Shown piece after piece: positions 14,040 through 20,728 of a DNA stretch of 27,716 nt. Numbering within the stretch: the stretch's first letter is position 1; each line of letters starts with the position of its first letter. The notes under the pieces are model-generated. The model was not told the origin of the DNA and did no database searches. It saw only the letters and a list, made by a program, of their open reading frames with translations. The position numbers and the translations under genes were made by a program. The stretch comes from AC-32 sp036522595 (GTDB taxonomy: Bacteria > Actinomycetota > Thermoleophilia > Gaiellales > Gaiellaceae), in the NCBI GenBank assembly GCA_036522595.1, contig DATDFL010000087.1, forward strand, positions 1-27,716. The letters are read 5' to 3'.

Positions 14040-14452
14040 AGGAGCTCGACGGCGTCGCCGATCGCGACGTCGCCCGACTCGACGACGCGCGCCAGCATGC
14101 CGCGCTTGTTGTCCAGCTCCGCGCGCAGGCCCTGGCGCAGCTCGTCCATCCGGTGGCACGGCTCGCAGACCATCGTGATCTCAAAGACCGCGTCGCCGGC
14201 GCGGACGCGCTGGCCGATCGGCCACTCCTGGACGTCAGCGCCCTCCACGGTCAGGTTCTCGCGGACGTCGCCCGGCTCGACGTCGACCGACGCTAGGTGC
14301 TCCAGCGACGCGAACAGCACCTCGCGCCGCGGCGGGTTGGCGTGGGCGCAGCCCTCCATGCCCTGGCCCTCGATCGCCCGCAGGCGCTCGTGGCCGACCG
14401 AGACGCCGCTCTTGCGGCCCGGCGAAGTGAAGATCCCCGCAATCGACGCCAT
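14036..14452 (-). CDS. MOSC-domain protein
   Basis: 138 aa forming a single MOSC domain (the molybdenum cofactor sulfurase C-terminal fold). Features are the opening GIFTSPGRKSG, a GQGMEGCAHANPPRREVLFAS segment (about 29-49), VRENLTVEG (about 63-71), and the conserved cysteine segment MVCEPCHRM with Cys96 and Cys99. Family members bind Moco or act as sulfur carriers or N-oxide reductase components; the precise role here is unknown. The start is supported by TAGACT 6 nt upstream, a box that contains the TAG stop codon of the upstream rRNA methyltransferase. It therefore has its own promoter although it lies directly behind the rplT operon. Confidence 0.9.
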   Translation of the reverse strand: MASIAGIFTSPGRKSGVSVGHERLRAIEGQGMEGCAHANPPRREVLFASLEHLASVDVEPGDVRENLTVEGADVQEWPIGQRVRAGDAVFEITMVCEPCHRMDELRQGLRAELDNKRGMLARVVESGDVAIGDAVELL

Positions 14453-14458
14453 GCGCCG

Positions 14459-14464
14459 AGTCTA
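14459..14464 (-). promoter_or_regulatory. -10 box of leaderless MOSC gene, embedded in upstream stop codon
   Basis: TAGACT on the minus strand, 6 nt before the ATG at 14452. Its first three bases are the stop codon of the TrmH-family gene. Confidence 0.5.
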
Positions 14465-15154
14465 GCCAGGCGACCGGCGCCGCTCGTAGAGCGCGACCGC
14501 GGCCGCCACGGCCACGTTCAGGGACTCCGCACCCGGCTCGAGCGGGATCGAGACCCGCGCCTCGCACTGCTGGAGGATCGACTCGGGCAGGCCTTCGCGC
14601 TCCGCGCCGAGGACGAAGGTGACCGGGCCGCTGAGGTCCGCCTCCCCCAGGGGCTCACCGCCTTGCGCCACGAGCGCGATCCGGCGGCCGGGCGCGTCGT
14701 CGAACGAGCCGAGCGGCACGCGGAAGATCGCGCCCATCGAGGCGCGCAGTGCCTTCGGCCCGGTCGGATCCGCGCATTCCGCCGACAACGCGACAAATGC
14801 CGGCCCGAGCGCATCGGCCGAGCGGAGAATCGTCCCCACGTTCCCAGGGTCGCCGACGTGCCACAAGGCGACCCCGGTGTGAGACACGCGCGCAGGAGTG
14901 ATTCGCGGCAGGTCGTCCCGCCTAAAGACCGCGATTCGCCGCGACGGATGAGCCAGCGCCGAGACCGACGCGAGCAGCTCGGCCGAGACGTTCTCACCCG
15001 CGGTGAGAAGCTCGACCGGCTCGAGCCCCGCGGCGAGACCGGCCTCGACGAGGTCCTCGCCCTCGACGACGAAGAGCCCCGACTTGTGCCGCTGACGCGC
15101 CGAAGCGAGTTTGCGAACAAGCTTCAGCCGCGGGTTTGCCGCGGAGGTGATCAG
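14462..15154 (-). CDS. TrmH/SpoU-family (TsnR-like) rRNA methyltransferase, apparent CTG start
   Basis: 230 aa if it starts at the CTG at 15154. SPOUT (knotted) 2'-O-ribose methyltransferase acting on 23S rRNA. It has the N-terminal substrate-binding part ITSAANPRLKLVRKLASARQRHKSGLFVVEGEDLV, then motif 1 VGDPGNVGTILRSADALG (about 124-141), motif 2 FVLGAEREGLPES and motif 3 VSIPLEPGAESLNVAVAAAVALYE. The family normally starts with Met-Ile-Thr-Ser just before NPR. Here that Met position is CTG, overlapping the rplT stop as CTGA. No ATG, GTG or TTG lies nearby in frame. The gene follows rplT as tsnR does in mycobacteria. Confidence 0.92.
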   Translation of the reverse strand: MITSAANPRLKLVRKLASARQRHKSGLFVVEGEDLVEAGLAAGLEPVELLTAGENVSAELLASVSALAHPSRRIAVFRRDDLPRITPARVSHTGVALWHVGDPGNVGTILRSADALGPAFVALSAECADPTGPKALRASMGAIFRVPLGSFDDAPGRRIALVAQGGEPLGEADLSGPVTFVLGAEREGLPESILQQCEARVSIPLEPGAESLNVAVAAAVALYERRRSPG

Positions 15155-15510
15155 CTCTCGAGCGCGGCCTTGGCCTGCTCGGCGATCTTGCCGAACGCTG
15201 CCGGGTCGCTCACTGCGAGATCCGCGAGCACCTTGCGGTCGAGCGGAATCTCCGCCTTGCGCAGGCCGGCGACGAACTGGTTGTAGGAGAGGCCCTCCCG
15301 CCGCGCAGCCGCGTTGATCCGCATGATCCAAAGGCGCCGGAAAGTCCGCTTCTTGTTCTTCCGGTCACGGTAGGCGTAGGAGAGCGAGTGGTCGAGTTGC
15401 TCCTTCGCCCGCCGGTAGCTCGAGTGCTTGAGGCCCCAGTAGCCGCGGGTCTGCTCGAGCACCTTGCGGCGCTTCTTGCGTGCGTGGACGGATCGCTTTA
15501 CGCGTGGCAT
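15151..15510 (-). CDS. rplT: 50S ribosomal protein L20
   Basis: 119 aa, normal size. Binds 23S rRNA early in large-subunit assembly. The sequence MPRVKRSVHARKKRRKVLEQTRGYWGLKHSSYRRAKEQ and RKNKKRTFRRLWIMRINAAAR is unmistakable L20. The start lies 3 nt after the rpmI stop. The stop codon overlaps the start of the rRNA methyltransferase gene. Part of the conserved thrS-infC-rpmI-rplT block. Confidence 0.98.
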   Translation of the reverse strand: MPRVKRSVHARKKRRKVLEQTRGYWGLKHSSYRRAKEQLDHSLSYAYRDRKNKKRTFRRLWIMRINAAARREGLSYNQFVAGLRKAEIPLDRKVLADLAVSDPAAFGKIAEQAKAALES

Positions 15511-15513
15511 CGC

Positions 15514-15720
15514 TCAGCCCCGTCCCAGCAGCTTCTTGATGGCCTTCCGATCGCTCGGCGCGACGGGCTCAGCCTGACGGACGCGCCTCCGCTTCCCTGA
15601 CTTGCTCTTCACCAGATGGCCCGGAGGGGTCGTTCGCATTCTCCGACGGCGCGTCAGCTTGCCGGTCCCCGTCAGCTTGAACCGCTTCTTCGTCGAGCTG
15701 TGTGTCTTCTGCTTTGGCAT
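15514..15720 (-). CDS. rpmI: 50S ribosomal protein L35
   Basis: 68 aa, highly basic, beginning MPKQKTHSSTKKRFKLTGTGKL as in other L35 proteins. Its first 152 nt overlap the 3' end of infC in a different frame on the same strand, and its GAAGAGAG ribosome-binding site lies within infC. The identity is secure despite the overlap; the family is normally 64-66 aa and the frame shows strong conservation throughout. Confidence 0.97.
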   Translation of the reverse strand: MPKQKTHSSTKKRFKLTGTGKLTRRRRMRTTPPGHLVKSKSGKRRRVRQAEPVAPSDRKAIKKLLGRG

Positions 15721-16285
15721 CGTCTCTCTTCACTCCCGCATTCTTCGTCGGGCCCAGAACCATGACCATGTTGCGTCCGTCGAGGAGCGGCGGCGACTCC
15801 ACCTGGCCGATCTCCTTCACGTCCTCCGCCAGCCGCATCAGCAGGTCGCGCCCGCGCTCGGGATGGGTGGTCTCCCGGCCGCGGAACATGATCGTCACCT
15901 TGACCTTCGCGCGCTGGTTCAGAAAGCGCTCGACGTGGTTCTTCTTGGTGTTGTAGTCGTGAATTCCGATCTTGGGCCTGAGCTTGATCTCCTTGACGTT
16001 GATCGAGACCTGGTGCTTACGGGCCAGCTTCGCCTTCTGCTCCTGCTCGTAGCGGTACTTGCCGTAGTCCATCACCCGCGCTACGGGCGGATCGGCCTGG
16101 GCTGCCACCTCGACGAGATCGAGGTTCTTGCCCCACGCGTACTCTCGCGCTTCGTCGGAGTTCTTGATCCCGAGCTGCTCCCCGCCCTCGTCGATCAACC
16201 TGACCTTCGGCGCGCGGATCATCTCGTTGATTCGTGCTTGCGGTACGGGTGCGCGGTCCGGCTCGACCGTCCGGCGTGGTCTCAA
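15569..16285 (-). CDS. infC: Translation initiation factor IF-3 with acidic C-terminal extension
   Basis: 238 aa. IF-3 checks start-codon pairing on the 30S subunit and prevents premature 50S joining. The N-domain runs from RINEMIRAPKVRLIDEGGEQLGI to ARVMDYGKYRYEQEQK. The C-domain includes INVKEIKLRPKIGIHDYNTK, KVTIMFRGRETTHPERG and ends at LLDGRNMVMVLGPTKN (residue 182). The last 56 residues are an extension rich in Asp and Glu, translated across the start of rpmI. The best start is TTG at 16285, where the nearest in-frame upstream stop is only seven codons away. The strong AAGGAGGA sequence sits 23 nt upstream, too far, so the start is less sure than the gene. Non-ATG starts are typical of infC. 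Confidence 0.95.
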   Translation of the reverse strand: MRPRRTVEPDRAPVPQARINEMIRAPKVRLIDEGGEQLGIKNSDEAREYAWGKNLDLVEVAAQADPPVARVMDYGKYRYEQEQKAKLARKHQVSINVKEIKLRPKIGIHDYNTKKNHVERFLNQRAKVKVTIMFRGRETTHPERGRDLLMRLAEDVKEIGQVESPPLLDGRNMVMVLGPTKNAGVKRDDAKAEDTQLDEEAVQADGDRQADAPSENANDPSGPSGEEQVREAEARPSG

Positions 16286-16431
16286 AGGCCCTTCACCAAG
16301 CTCTCAGTTCCTCCTTCTCGAAACGACAAGACCGCTGACAAGCAGCGGCCCAGATTCCTCGTCCATCCGACTCGGTTGAACCTCCGCGAAGCGTCAAACG
16401 GCTTGGGAGGTGAGGGTGGGCCCCTGCTTGG
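16286..16431 (-). promoter_or_regulatory. infC upstream region with hairpin and strong but displaced ribosome-binding site
   Basis: 146 nt between thrS and infC. It holds a perfect hairpin CCGCTG-ACAAG-CAGCGG (16332-16348), then AAGGAGGA (16309-16316). At normal distance from this site is not infC but a five-codon frame starting TTG at 16299 and ending TGA one base inside the infC TTG (16284), which could feed ribosomes to infC by re-initiation. The hairpin may end thrS transcription or regulate the infC-rpmI-rplT operon. I see no convincing promoter. Confidence 0.35.
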
Positions 16432-18315
16432 TCAGGCTCTAAGCCTAGCAAGGTAGTCGCGAAGATCGTCCAGCGATTTCGTCGACTGCTCTCCCCCGCG
16501 CTCGCGGATCGCCAGCGACTCGTCGGACTCCTTGTCGCCGTAGACGATCACGACCGGGATCTTGTCGACCTCCGAGTCGCGGATGCGCTTGCCGACGGTC
16601 TCGTCGCGCTCGTCGACCTCGACGCGGAACCCTTCGAGCTTGGCGGCGAGCTCCTTCGCCGGGACGCGATGCGCCTCCCCCACCGGGATCACCCGCAGCT
16701 GCACCGGCGCGAGCCAGAACGGGAACGCGCCGCCGTAATGCTCGATCAGAATCCCGATGAAGCGCTCGAACGACCCGTAGAGCGCGCGGTGGACCACGTA
16801 GAGCGGATGCTCCGCGTTGTCGGCACCGACGTAGGTCAGCCCGAACCGTGACGGCATCTGCGAGTCGAGCTGGATCGTCCCCATCTGCCACTTGCGCCCG
16901 AGCGAATCCTCCATGTGCAGGTCGATCTTCGGGCCGTAGAAGGCGCCTTCGCCCGGCGCGATCGTGTACGGGATCTCGTTGAGTCGCAGCGCCTCCTCGA
17001 GCGCGGCCTCGGTCATGTCCCATTGCTCGTCGGTGCCGATCTTGTTGTCCGGCCGCGTTGAGAGCTCCGCGCTCGCGGTCAGCTCGAAGAGCTCGTAGAG
17101 GTAGCGCGCGTAGTCGACGACCGCGGCGATCTCGTCCTGGATCTGCTCCTCGGTGCAGAAGATGTGCGCGTCGTCCTGGGTGACGATCCGGACCCGCAGC
17201 AGCCCGTGGAGGGTTCCGCTCAGCTCGTTGCGGTGCAGCGGCGCGGGCTCGGCGAAGCGCAGCGGCAGCTCCCGGTAGCTCCGCGGGCGGCTGCCGAAGA
17301 GGAGCATGTGGCCGGGGCAGTTCATGGCCTTCATCGCCCACGGGTGCTCGTCGACCTCGAGCTTGAACATCAGGTCTTCGTACTTCGGGAAGTGGCCCGA
17401 GGTGTAGAAGGTGTCGGCGTCGTAGATGAGCGGCGTGCGCACCTCGAGGTAGCCGCGCTCGCGGTTCTCGCGCTGCCTGATCTTCTCCAGCTCCAGCCAG
17501 ATCGCCATGCCCTTGGGGTGCCAGAGCGGCGAGCCCGGCGAGTGCTCCGAGAAGTGGAAGAGGTCGAGCTGCTGCCCGAGTCGGCGGTGGTCGCGTGCGC
17601 GCGCTTGCTCGAGGCGCTCGAGGTAGGCGTCGAGGTCTTGCTGGTTGAAGAACGCGGTGCCGTAGATGCGGGTCAGCTGGGGGTTCTTCTCGTCGCCGCG
17701 CCAGTACGCGCCGGCGAGGCCGGTCAGCTTGATCGCCTTGATCGGCTCGGCGTTCTGCAGGTGCGGGCCGCGGCAGAGATCCTTGAACTCGCCCTGCGTG
17801 TAGAAGGTGATCGGGCCGTCCGCGGTGTCGACGAGCTCGACCTTGTAGTTCTCGTCCTGCTCCTCGAAGTACCGCTTCGCCTCCTCGGCCGAGACCTCCT
17901 CGCGGTTCCACGAGCGGCCCTCGGCGATCTCCTTGCGGATCTCCTCCTCGATCTGCTCCAGCGCGTCCTCGCGGATCGGCTCCGGGAAGTCGAAGTCGTA
18001 GTAGAAGCCGTTCTCGATCGGCGGGCCGATCGCGATCTTCGTCCCCGGATAGAGGCGCCGCACCGCCTCGGCCAGAAGGTGCGCGGCCGAGTGGCGCAGG
18101 ACGTAGAGCGCGTCCGGGTCCTCCGTGTCGCGCGTCGTCAAGATCTGGATCTCCTGACCCTCCTCGAGCGGGACGCGCAGGTCCTGGGTGTTCCCGTTGG
18201 AGCGGACCAAAATGGCCTGCTCGGCCAGCTTCGGGCCGATCGCGCGCGCCGCGTCGAGCCCCGTCGAACCGTCCGGAAGTTCGAGTTCCGAATTGTCGGG
18301 AAGGACGACTTTCAT
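16432..18315 (-). CDS. thrS: Threonine--tRNA ligase
   Basis: 627 aa from MKVVLPDNSELELPDG, the normal ThrRS beginning; the frame is open 14 codons further but those residues are not family-like. Domains in order: TGS (about 1-60), tRNA_SAD editing domain with HSAAHLLAEAVRRL (about 74-87), class II catalytic core with the zinc cysteine in MKAMNCPGHM and SGTLHGLLRVRIVTQDDAHIF, and an anticodon-binding domain from about 530. One oddity is RFAEPAPLHRNELSG, where most ThrRS have AEFG-x-x-HR-x-E-x-SG. TATCCT lies 8 nt before the ATG with no Shine-Dalgarno sequence, so the mRNA looks leaderless, which rules out a 5' T-box from this promoter. Confidence 0.97.
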   Translation of the reverse strand: MKVVLPDNSELELPDGSTGLDAARAIGPKLAEQAILVRSNGNTQDLRVPLEEGQEIQILTTRDTEDPDALYVLRHSAAHLLAEAVRRLYPGTKIAIGPPIENGFYYDFDFPEPIREDALEQIEEEIRKEIAEGRSWNREEVSAEEAKRYFEEQDENYKVELVDTADGPITFYTQGEFKDLCRGPHLQNAEPIKAIKLTGLAGAYWRGDEKNPQLTRIYGTAFFNQQDLDAYLERLEQARARDHRRLGQQLDLFHFSEHSPGSPLWHPKGMAIWLELEKIRQRENRERGYLEVRTPLIYDADTFYTSGHFPKYEDLMFKLEVDEHPWAMKAMNCPGHMLLFGSRPRSYRELPLRFAEPAPLHRNELSGTLHGLLRVRIVTQDDAHIFCTEEQIQDEIAAVVDYARYLYELFELTASAELSTRPDNKIGTDEQWDMTEAALEEALRLNEIPYTIAPGEGAFYGPKIDLHMEDSLGRKWQMGTIQLDSQMPSRFGLTYVGADNAEHPLYVVHRALYGSFERFIGILIEHYGGAFPFWLAPVQLRVIPVGEAHRVPAKELAAKLEGFRVEVDERDETVGKRIRDSEVDKIPVVIVYGDKESDESLAIRERGGEQSTKSLDDLRDYLARLRA

Positions 18316-18436
18316 GGAAGAGCAGGATACTTCGGCACCCCGCCAAGACGATCGCAACGACGAGCTCGAGGAGTCACCCGCGCCGGATCCTGAAGAAGGA
18401 GAGACCCGGCCCGAGGACGATCCCGGCGCCGACTAG
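18314..18436 (+). CDS. Possible small acidic protein (40 aa)
   Basis: An ORF starting MEEQDTSAPRQDDRNDELEE and continuing with Pro, Asp and Glu, so strongly acidic and disordered. Its ATG overlaps the divergent thrS start codon (CATG read both ways), and its stop overlaps the MmcQ-family stop tail to tail as CTAG. It exactly fills the gap between those genes, which favours a real gene. No ribosome-binding site or -10 box is obvious, and third-position GC is only moderate. Function unknown. Confidence 0.4.
   Translation: MEEQDTSAPRQDDRNDELEESPAPDPEEGETRPEDDPGAD
18324..18329 (-). promoter_or_regulatory. -10 box of leaderless thrS (TATCCT)
   Basis: TATCCT on the minus strand, 8 nt before the ATG at 18315. 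It supports the chosen thrS start. Confidence 0.45.
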
Positions 18437-18810
18437 TCGGCGCCTTCGTCGCCTTCGACCGCCGCTTTCAGCTCTGACGGGCACTTGAGCCAGTAGCTCT
18501 CGCGCAGCCACTCGCAGGCTGCCTCGAGCGAGTCCTCGTCGGTGACCGCGGCCGTGATCCAGCCGTAGCGGCCGACGTGGCTCGCCGTCCGGACGTAGGG
18601 CAGCAGGTGCGCGATCTCGCGCTCCTCCGAGGTCAGCTTGACGGTCACGTCCACCGAGGCCTCGCGCGTCACCATCCAGCCGAAGACCTTGTTGTCCCCG
18701 ACCTTGAAGACGGGGAAATCACCCCACGGACGGTCCTCGTACGCCTGCGGAAACCCCAGCGCCAACTCCGTGATGCGTTCCTCGATCGCCCCTAGCCGCA
18801 CGGCCCTCAT
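18433..18810 (-). CDS. MmcQ/YjbR-family protein
   Basis: 125 aa with the MmcQ/YjbR (CyaY-like fold) pattern: an N-terminal helix followed by LALGFPQAYEDRPWGDFPVFKVGDNKVFGWM, a central strand DVTVKLTSEEREIAHLLPYVRTASHVGRYGWITAAV, and a C-terminal helix with WLRESYWL. Members are small cytosolic proteins, some described as DNA-binding, but the biochemical role is unclear. The ATG at 18810 opens the conserved region and no -10 box or Shine-Dalgarno sequence stands out. Divergent from the CBS gene. Confidence 0.88.
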   Translation of the reverse strand: MRAVRLGAIEERITELALGFPQAYEDRPWGDFPVFKVGDNKVFGWMVTREASVDVTVKLTSEEREIAHLLPYVRTASHVGRYGWITAAVTDEDSLEAACEWLRESYWLKCPSELKAAVEGDEGAD

Positions 18811-18878
18811 TCTTGCCGTTTTGGGTTTGTAGGCGCGGGCAATTCGAATATGACTCGAAAACCAGAAAGGGGATCTCC

Positions 18879-19301
18879 ATGGGGGGCAAGAGTGTCCAGG
18901 ACGTGATGAGTTCGAATCCGTGCACGATCGATGCGGACCAACCCGTCGCGTATGCGGCGAAGATGATGAAGCAGGAGAACGTCGGCATCGCCCCGGTCGT
19001 CGAGGGTGATCGCCTCATCGGAACGCTGACCGACCGCGACATCGTCATGCGCGTGGTCGCAGAGGGGAAGGACCCGCAGACCGTGTCGTCGCGCGAGGTC
19101 GCGTCGACCGCGCCGGTCACCGTCGACCCGCAGCAGGATCTCGACGAGGCGCTGCGGCTCATGGCGACTCATCAGGTTCGCCGGCTGCCGGTAGTCGAGG
19201 AGGACGGCCGTGTGGTCGGCGTCATCGCCCAGGCCGACGTGGCCGAGGAGGCCAAGGCCAAGAAGACCGGCGAGCTCGTCGAGGAGATTTCCAAGGACTG
19301 A
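18879..19301 (+). CDS. Two-CBS-domain protein
   Basis: 140 aa from MGGKSVQDVMSSNPCTIDAD with an AAAGGGG ribosome-binding site 8 nt upstream; the 22 earlier open codons are not CBS-like. Two tandem CBS motifs are present: VQDVMSSNPCTIDADQPVAYAAKMM...LIGTLTDRDIVMRVV (about 6-65), and EVASTAPVTVDPQQDLDEALRLM...RVVGVIAQADVAEEA (about 73-130). Such proteins bind adenine nucleotides and often appear in stress regulons of actinobacteria. The next gene follows after 11 nt with the same AAAGGGG site, so both are probably one stress-type operon; that is inferred. Confidence 0.92.
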   Translation: MGGKSVQDVMSSNPCTIDADQPVAYAAKMMKQENVGIAPVVEGDRLIGTLTDRDIVMRVVAEGKDPQTVSSREVASTAPVTVDPQQDLDEALRLMATHQVRRLPVVEEDGRVVGVIAQADVAEEAKAKKTGELVEEISKD

Positions 19302-19312
19302 AAGGGGTGGAC

Positions 19313-19549
19313 ATGCCCAGCAAGAAAGCGAACGTCAAGAACGAGAAGCAGTACGAGAAGCTCAAGGACAAGGGGATGTCGAAGGAGCGCGCGGCGAAGA
19401 TCGCCAACTCGCCGGGCGCCTCGAGCCGCGGCGGGAAGAAGTCCGGCTCGGGCTCTTCGTCCCGGAGTAACTCCAAACAGGGCGGGACGACCGCGCAGAA
19501 GAAGGCTGCGGGCCGCAAGGGCGGTCGCGCCTCGGCTCGGAAGTCCTGA
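19313..19549 (+). CDS. Small basic Lys/Ser/Gly-rich protein
   Basis: 78 aa starting MPSKKANVKNEKQYEKLKDKG. The first 35 residues contain a conserved helix-turn, KNEKQYEKLKDKGMSKERAAKIANSPGA, of the kind found in small actinobacterial proteins of the DUF7218 type (tentative naming). The remainder is a disordered Ser/Gly/Lys tail ending GRKGGRASARKS, related in style to KGG stress-induced repeats. The pI must be very high, so nucleic-acid binding is possible. A GTG two codons upstream is an alternative start, but AAAGGGG is better spaced to this ATG. Confidence 0.85.
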   Translation: MPSKKANVKNEKQYEKLKDKGMSKERAAKIANSPGASSRGGKKSGSGSSSRSNSKQGGTTAQKKAAGRKGGRASARKS

Positions 19550-19554
19550 CGTCC

Positions 19555-19560
19555 TAGACT
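19555..19560 (+). promoter_or_regulatory. -10 box of leaderless FIST gene (TAGACT)
   Basis: TAGACT, 7 nt before the ATG at 19568, matching the boxes at 8592 and 14459. Confidence 0.5.
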
Positions 19561-19567
19561 CCGTCCG

Positions 19568-20728
19568 ATGAGGCCCGAGACGCTGACGTGCCGGGTCGGG
19601 GCGGGGTTGTCGAACGAGACCGGCTCGATCTGGGCGGCTGCCGAGGCTGCGCGGGAGGCCCGCGCGGCCCTCGGCTCCGCCCCTGCTGACCTGGCATTCG
19701 TCTTCATGTCGCCAGACCACCTCGACGACGTGGAGGCGGCGCTGTGGGCGGCCGCGAGCGAGCTCGGGGCAACGCACCTGCTCGGCTGCGTGGCCCAGGG
19801 AGTCGTCGGCCGGGAGCGCGAGGTCGAAGAGGGCCCGGCCGTCTCGGTCTGGGTCGCCGCACTGCCCGAGAGCCGGATCGAGACCTTCCATGCCACGACC
19901 TTCGAGGTTGACGAGGGCGTCGGCGTGGCAGGCATTCCGGATTTGGACGAGGCCGACCTGGTGACGCTTCTCGTCGACCCGTTCACGTTCCCAGCCGCGG
20001 GCTTCGTCGCAGAGTTCGACGGCGTCCCCATGGTCGGTGGCCTCGCCGCGGCGACCGGCGAGCCGGAGACCCAGACGCTCTTCCTGGACGGCGAGATCGT
20101 CCGCGAAGGAGCGGTGGGCGCGGTGCTACGCGGCGTCCGCGTGAAGACCGTCGTCTCGCAGGGCTGCGCGCCGGTCGGCACCGACTCGGTGATCACGAGC
20201 GCAGAGGAGAACATCGTCCACGAGCTCGCCGGCAAGCCGGCTGTCGAGCGGCTCCGCGAAGAGGTGCGCGGAATGACGATCGAGCAGCAGGGCCTGGCCG
20301 CCCGGGGCGGCGTCCTGGCCGGGCTCGTGATCGACGAGAACCGCTCCGAGTACCGGCGCGGCGACTACCTGATGCGCGGGCTGATGGGCGCCGACGAGGA
20401 GACGGGCGCGCTGGCGATCGGCGAGGCCGTCCGGGTCGGCCAGACACTCCGCTTTCACGTGCGCGACGCTGCCTCCGCCGACGAGGACCTCCGCGAGGGG
20501 CTGTCGGACGCGCTCGAAAGCGGCTCGGCCGCGGGCGCGCTCTTGTTCACCTGCAACGGCCGCGGCACGAACATGTTCTCCGCGCCGGACCACGACGCCC
20601 GCGCCGTCGCCGAGGCGCTCGGCGGCGACGCGGTCGCCGGGTTCTTCTGCGCGGGCGAGATCGGCCCGGTCGGCGGGAAGCCGTTCCTGCACGGCTTCAC
20701 CGCCACCCTGGCGATATTTCTCGCCTAG
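19568..20728 (+). CDS. FIST-domain sensory protein
   Basis: 386 aa containing a FIST N domain (about 25-220, with APADLAFVFMSPDHLDDVEAALWAA, LLGCVAQGVVG and VPMVGGLAAATGEP) and a FIST C domain (about 225-370, with LMGADEETGALAIGEAVRVGQTLRFHVRDA, ALLFTCNGRGTNMFSAPDHDARAV and VAGFFCAGEIGPVGGKPFLHGFTATLAIF). FIST domains are thought to bind small ligands, perhaps amino acids, and are often found with signalling modules. No output domain is attached or adjacent here. The start is leaderless. The stop overlaps the msrA stop as CTAG. Confidence 0.92.
   Translation: MRPETLTCRVGAGLSNETGSIWAAAEAAREARAALGSAPADLAFVFMSPDHLDDVEAALWAAASELGATHLLGCVAQGVVGREREVEEGPAVSVWVAALPESRIETFHATTFEVDEGVGVAGIPDLDEADLVTLLVDPFTFPAAGFVAEFDGVPMVGGLAAATGEPETQTLFLDGEIVREGAVGAVLRGVRVKTVVSQGCAPVGTDSVITSAEENIVHELAGKPAVERLREEVRGMTIEQQGLAARGGVLAGLVIDENRSEYRRGDYLMRGLMGADEETGALAIGEAVRVGQTLRFHVRDAASADEDLREGLSDALESGSAAGALLFTCNGRGTNMFSAPDHDARAVAEALGGDAVAGFFCAGEIGPVGGKPFLHGFTATLAIFLA

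Noticed and set aside
18316..18340. T-box riboswitch upstream of thrS
   Set aside because: The -10 candidate lies 8 nt before the ATG, leaving no leader, and no T-box motif or terminator is seen.
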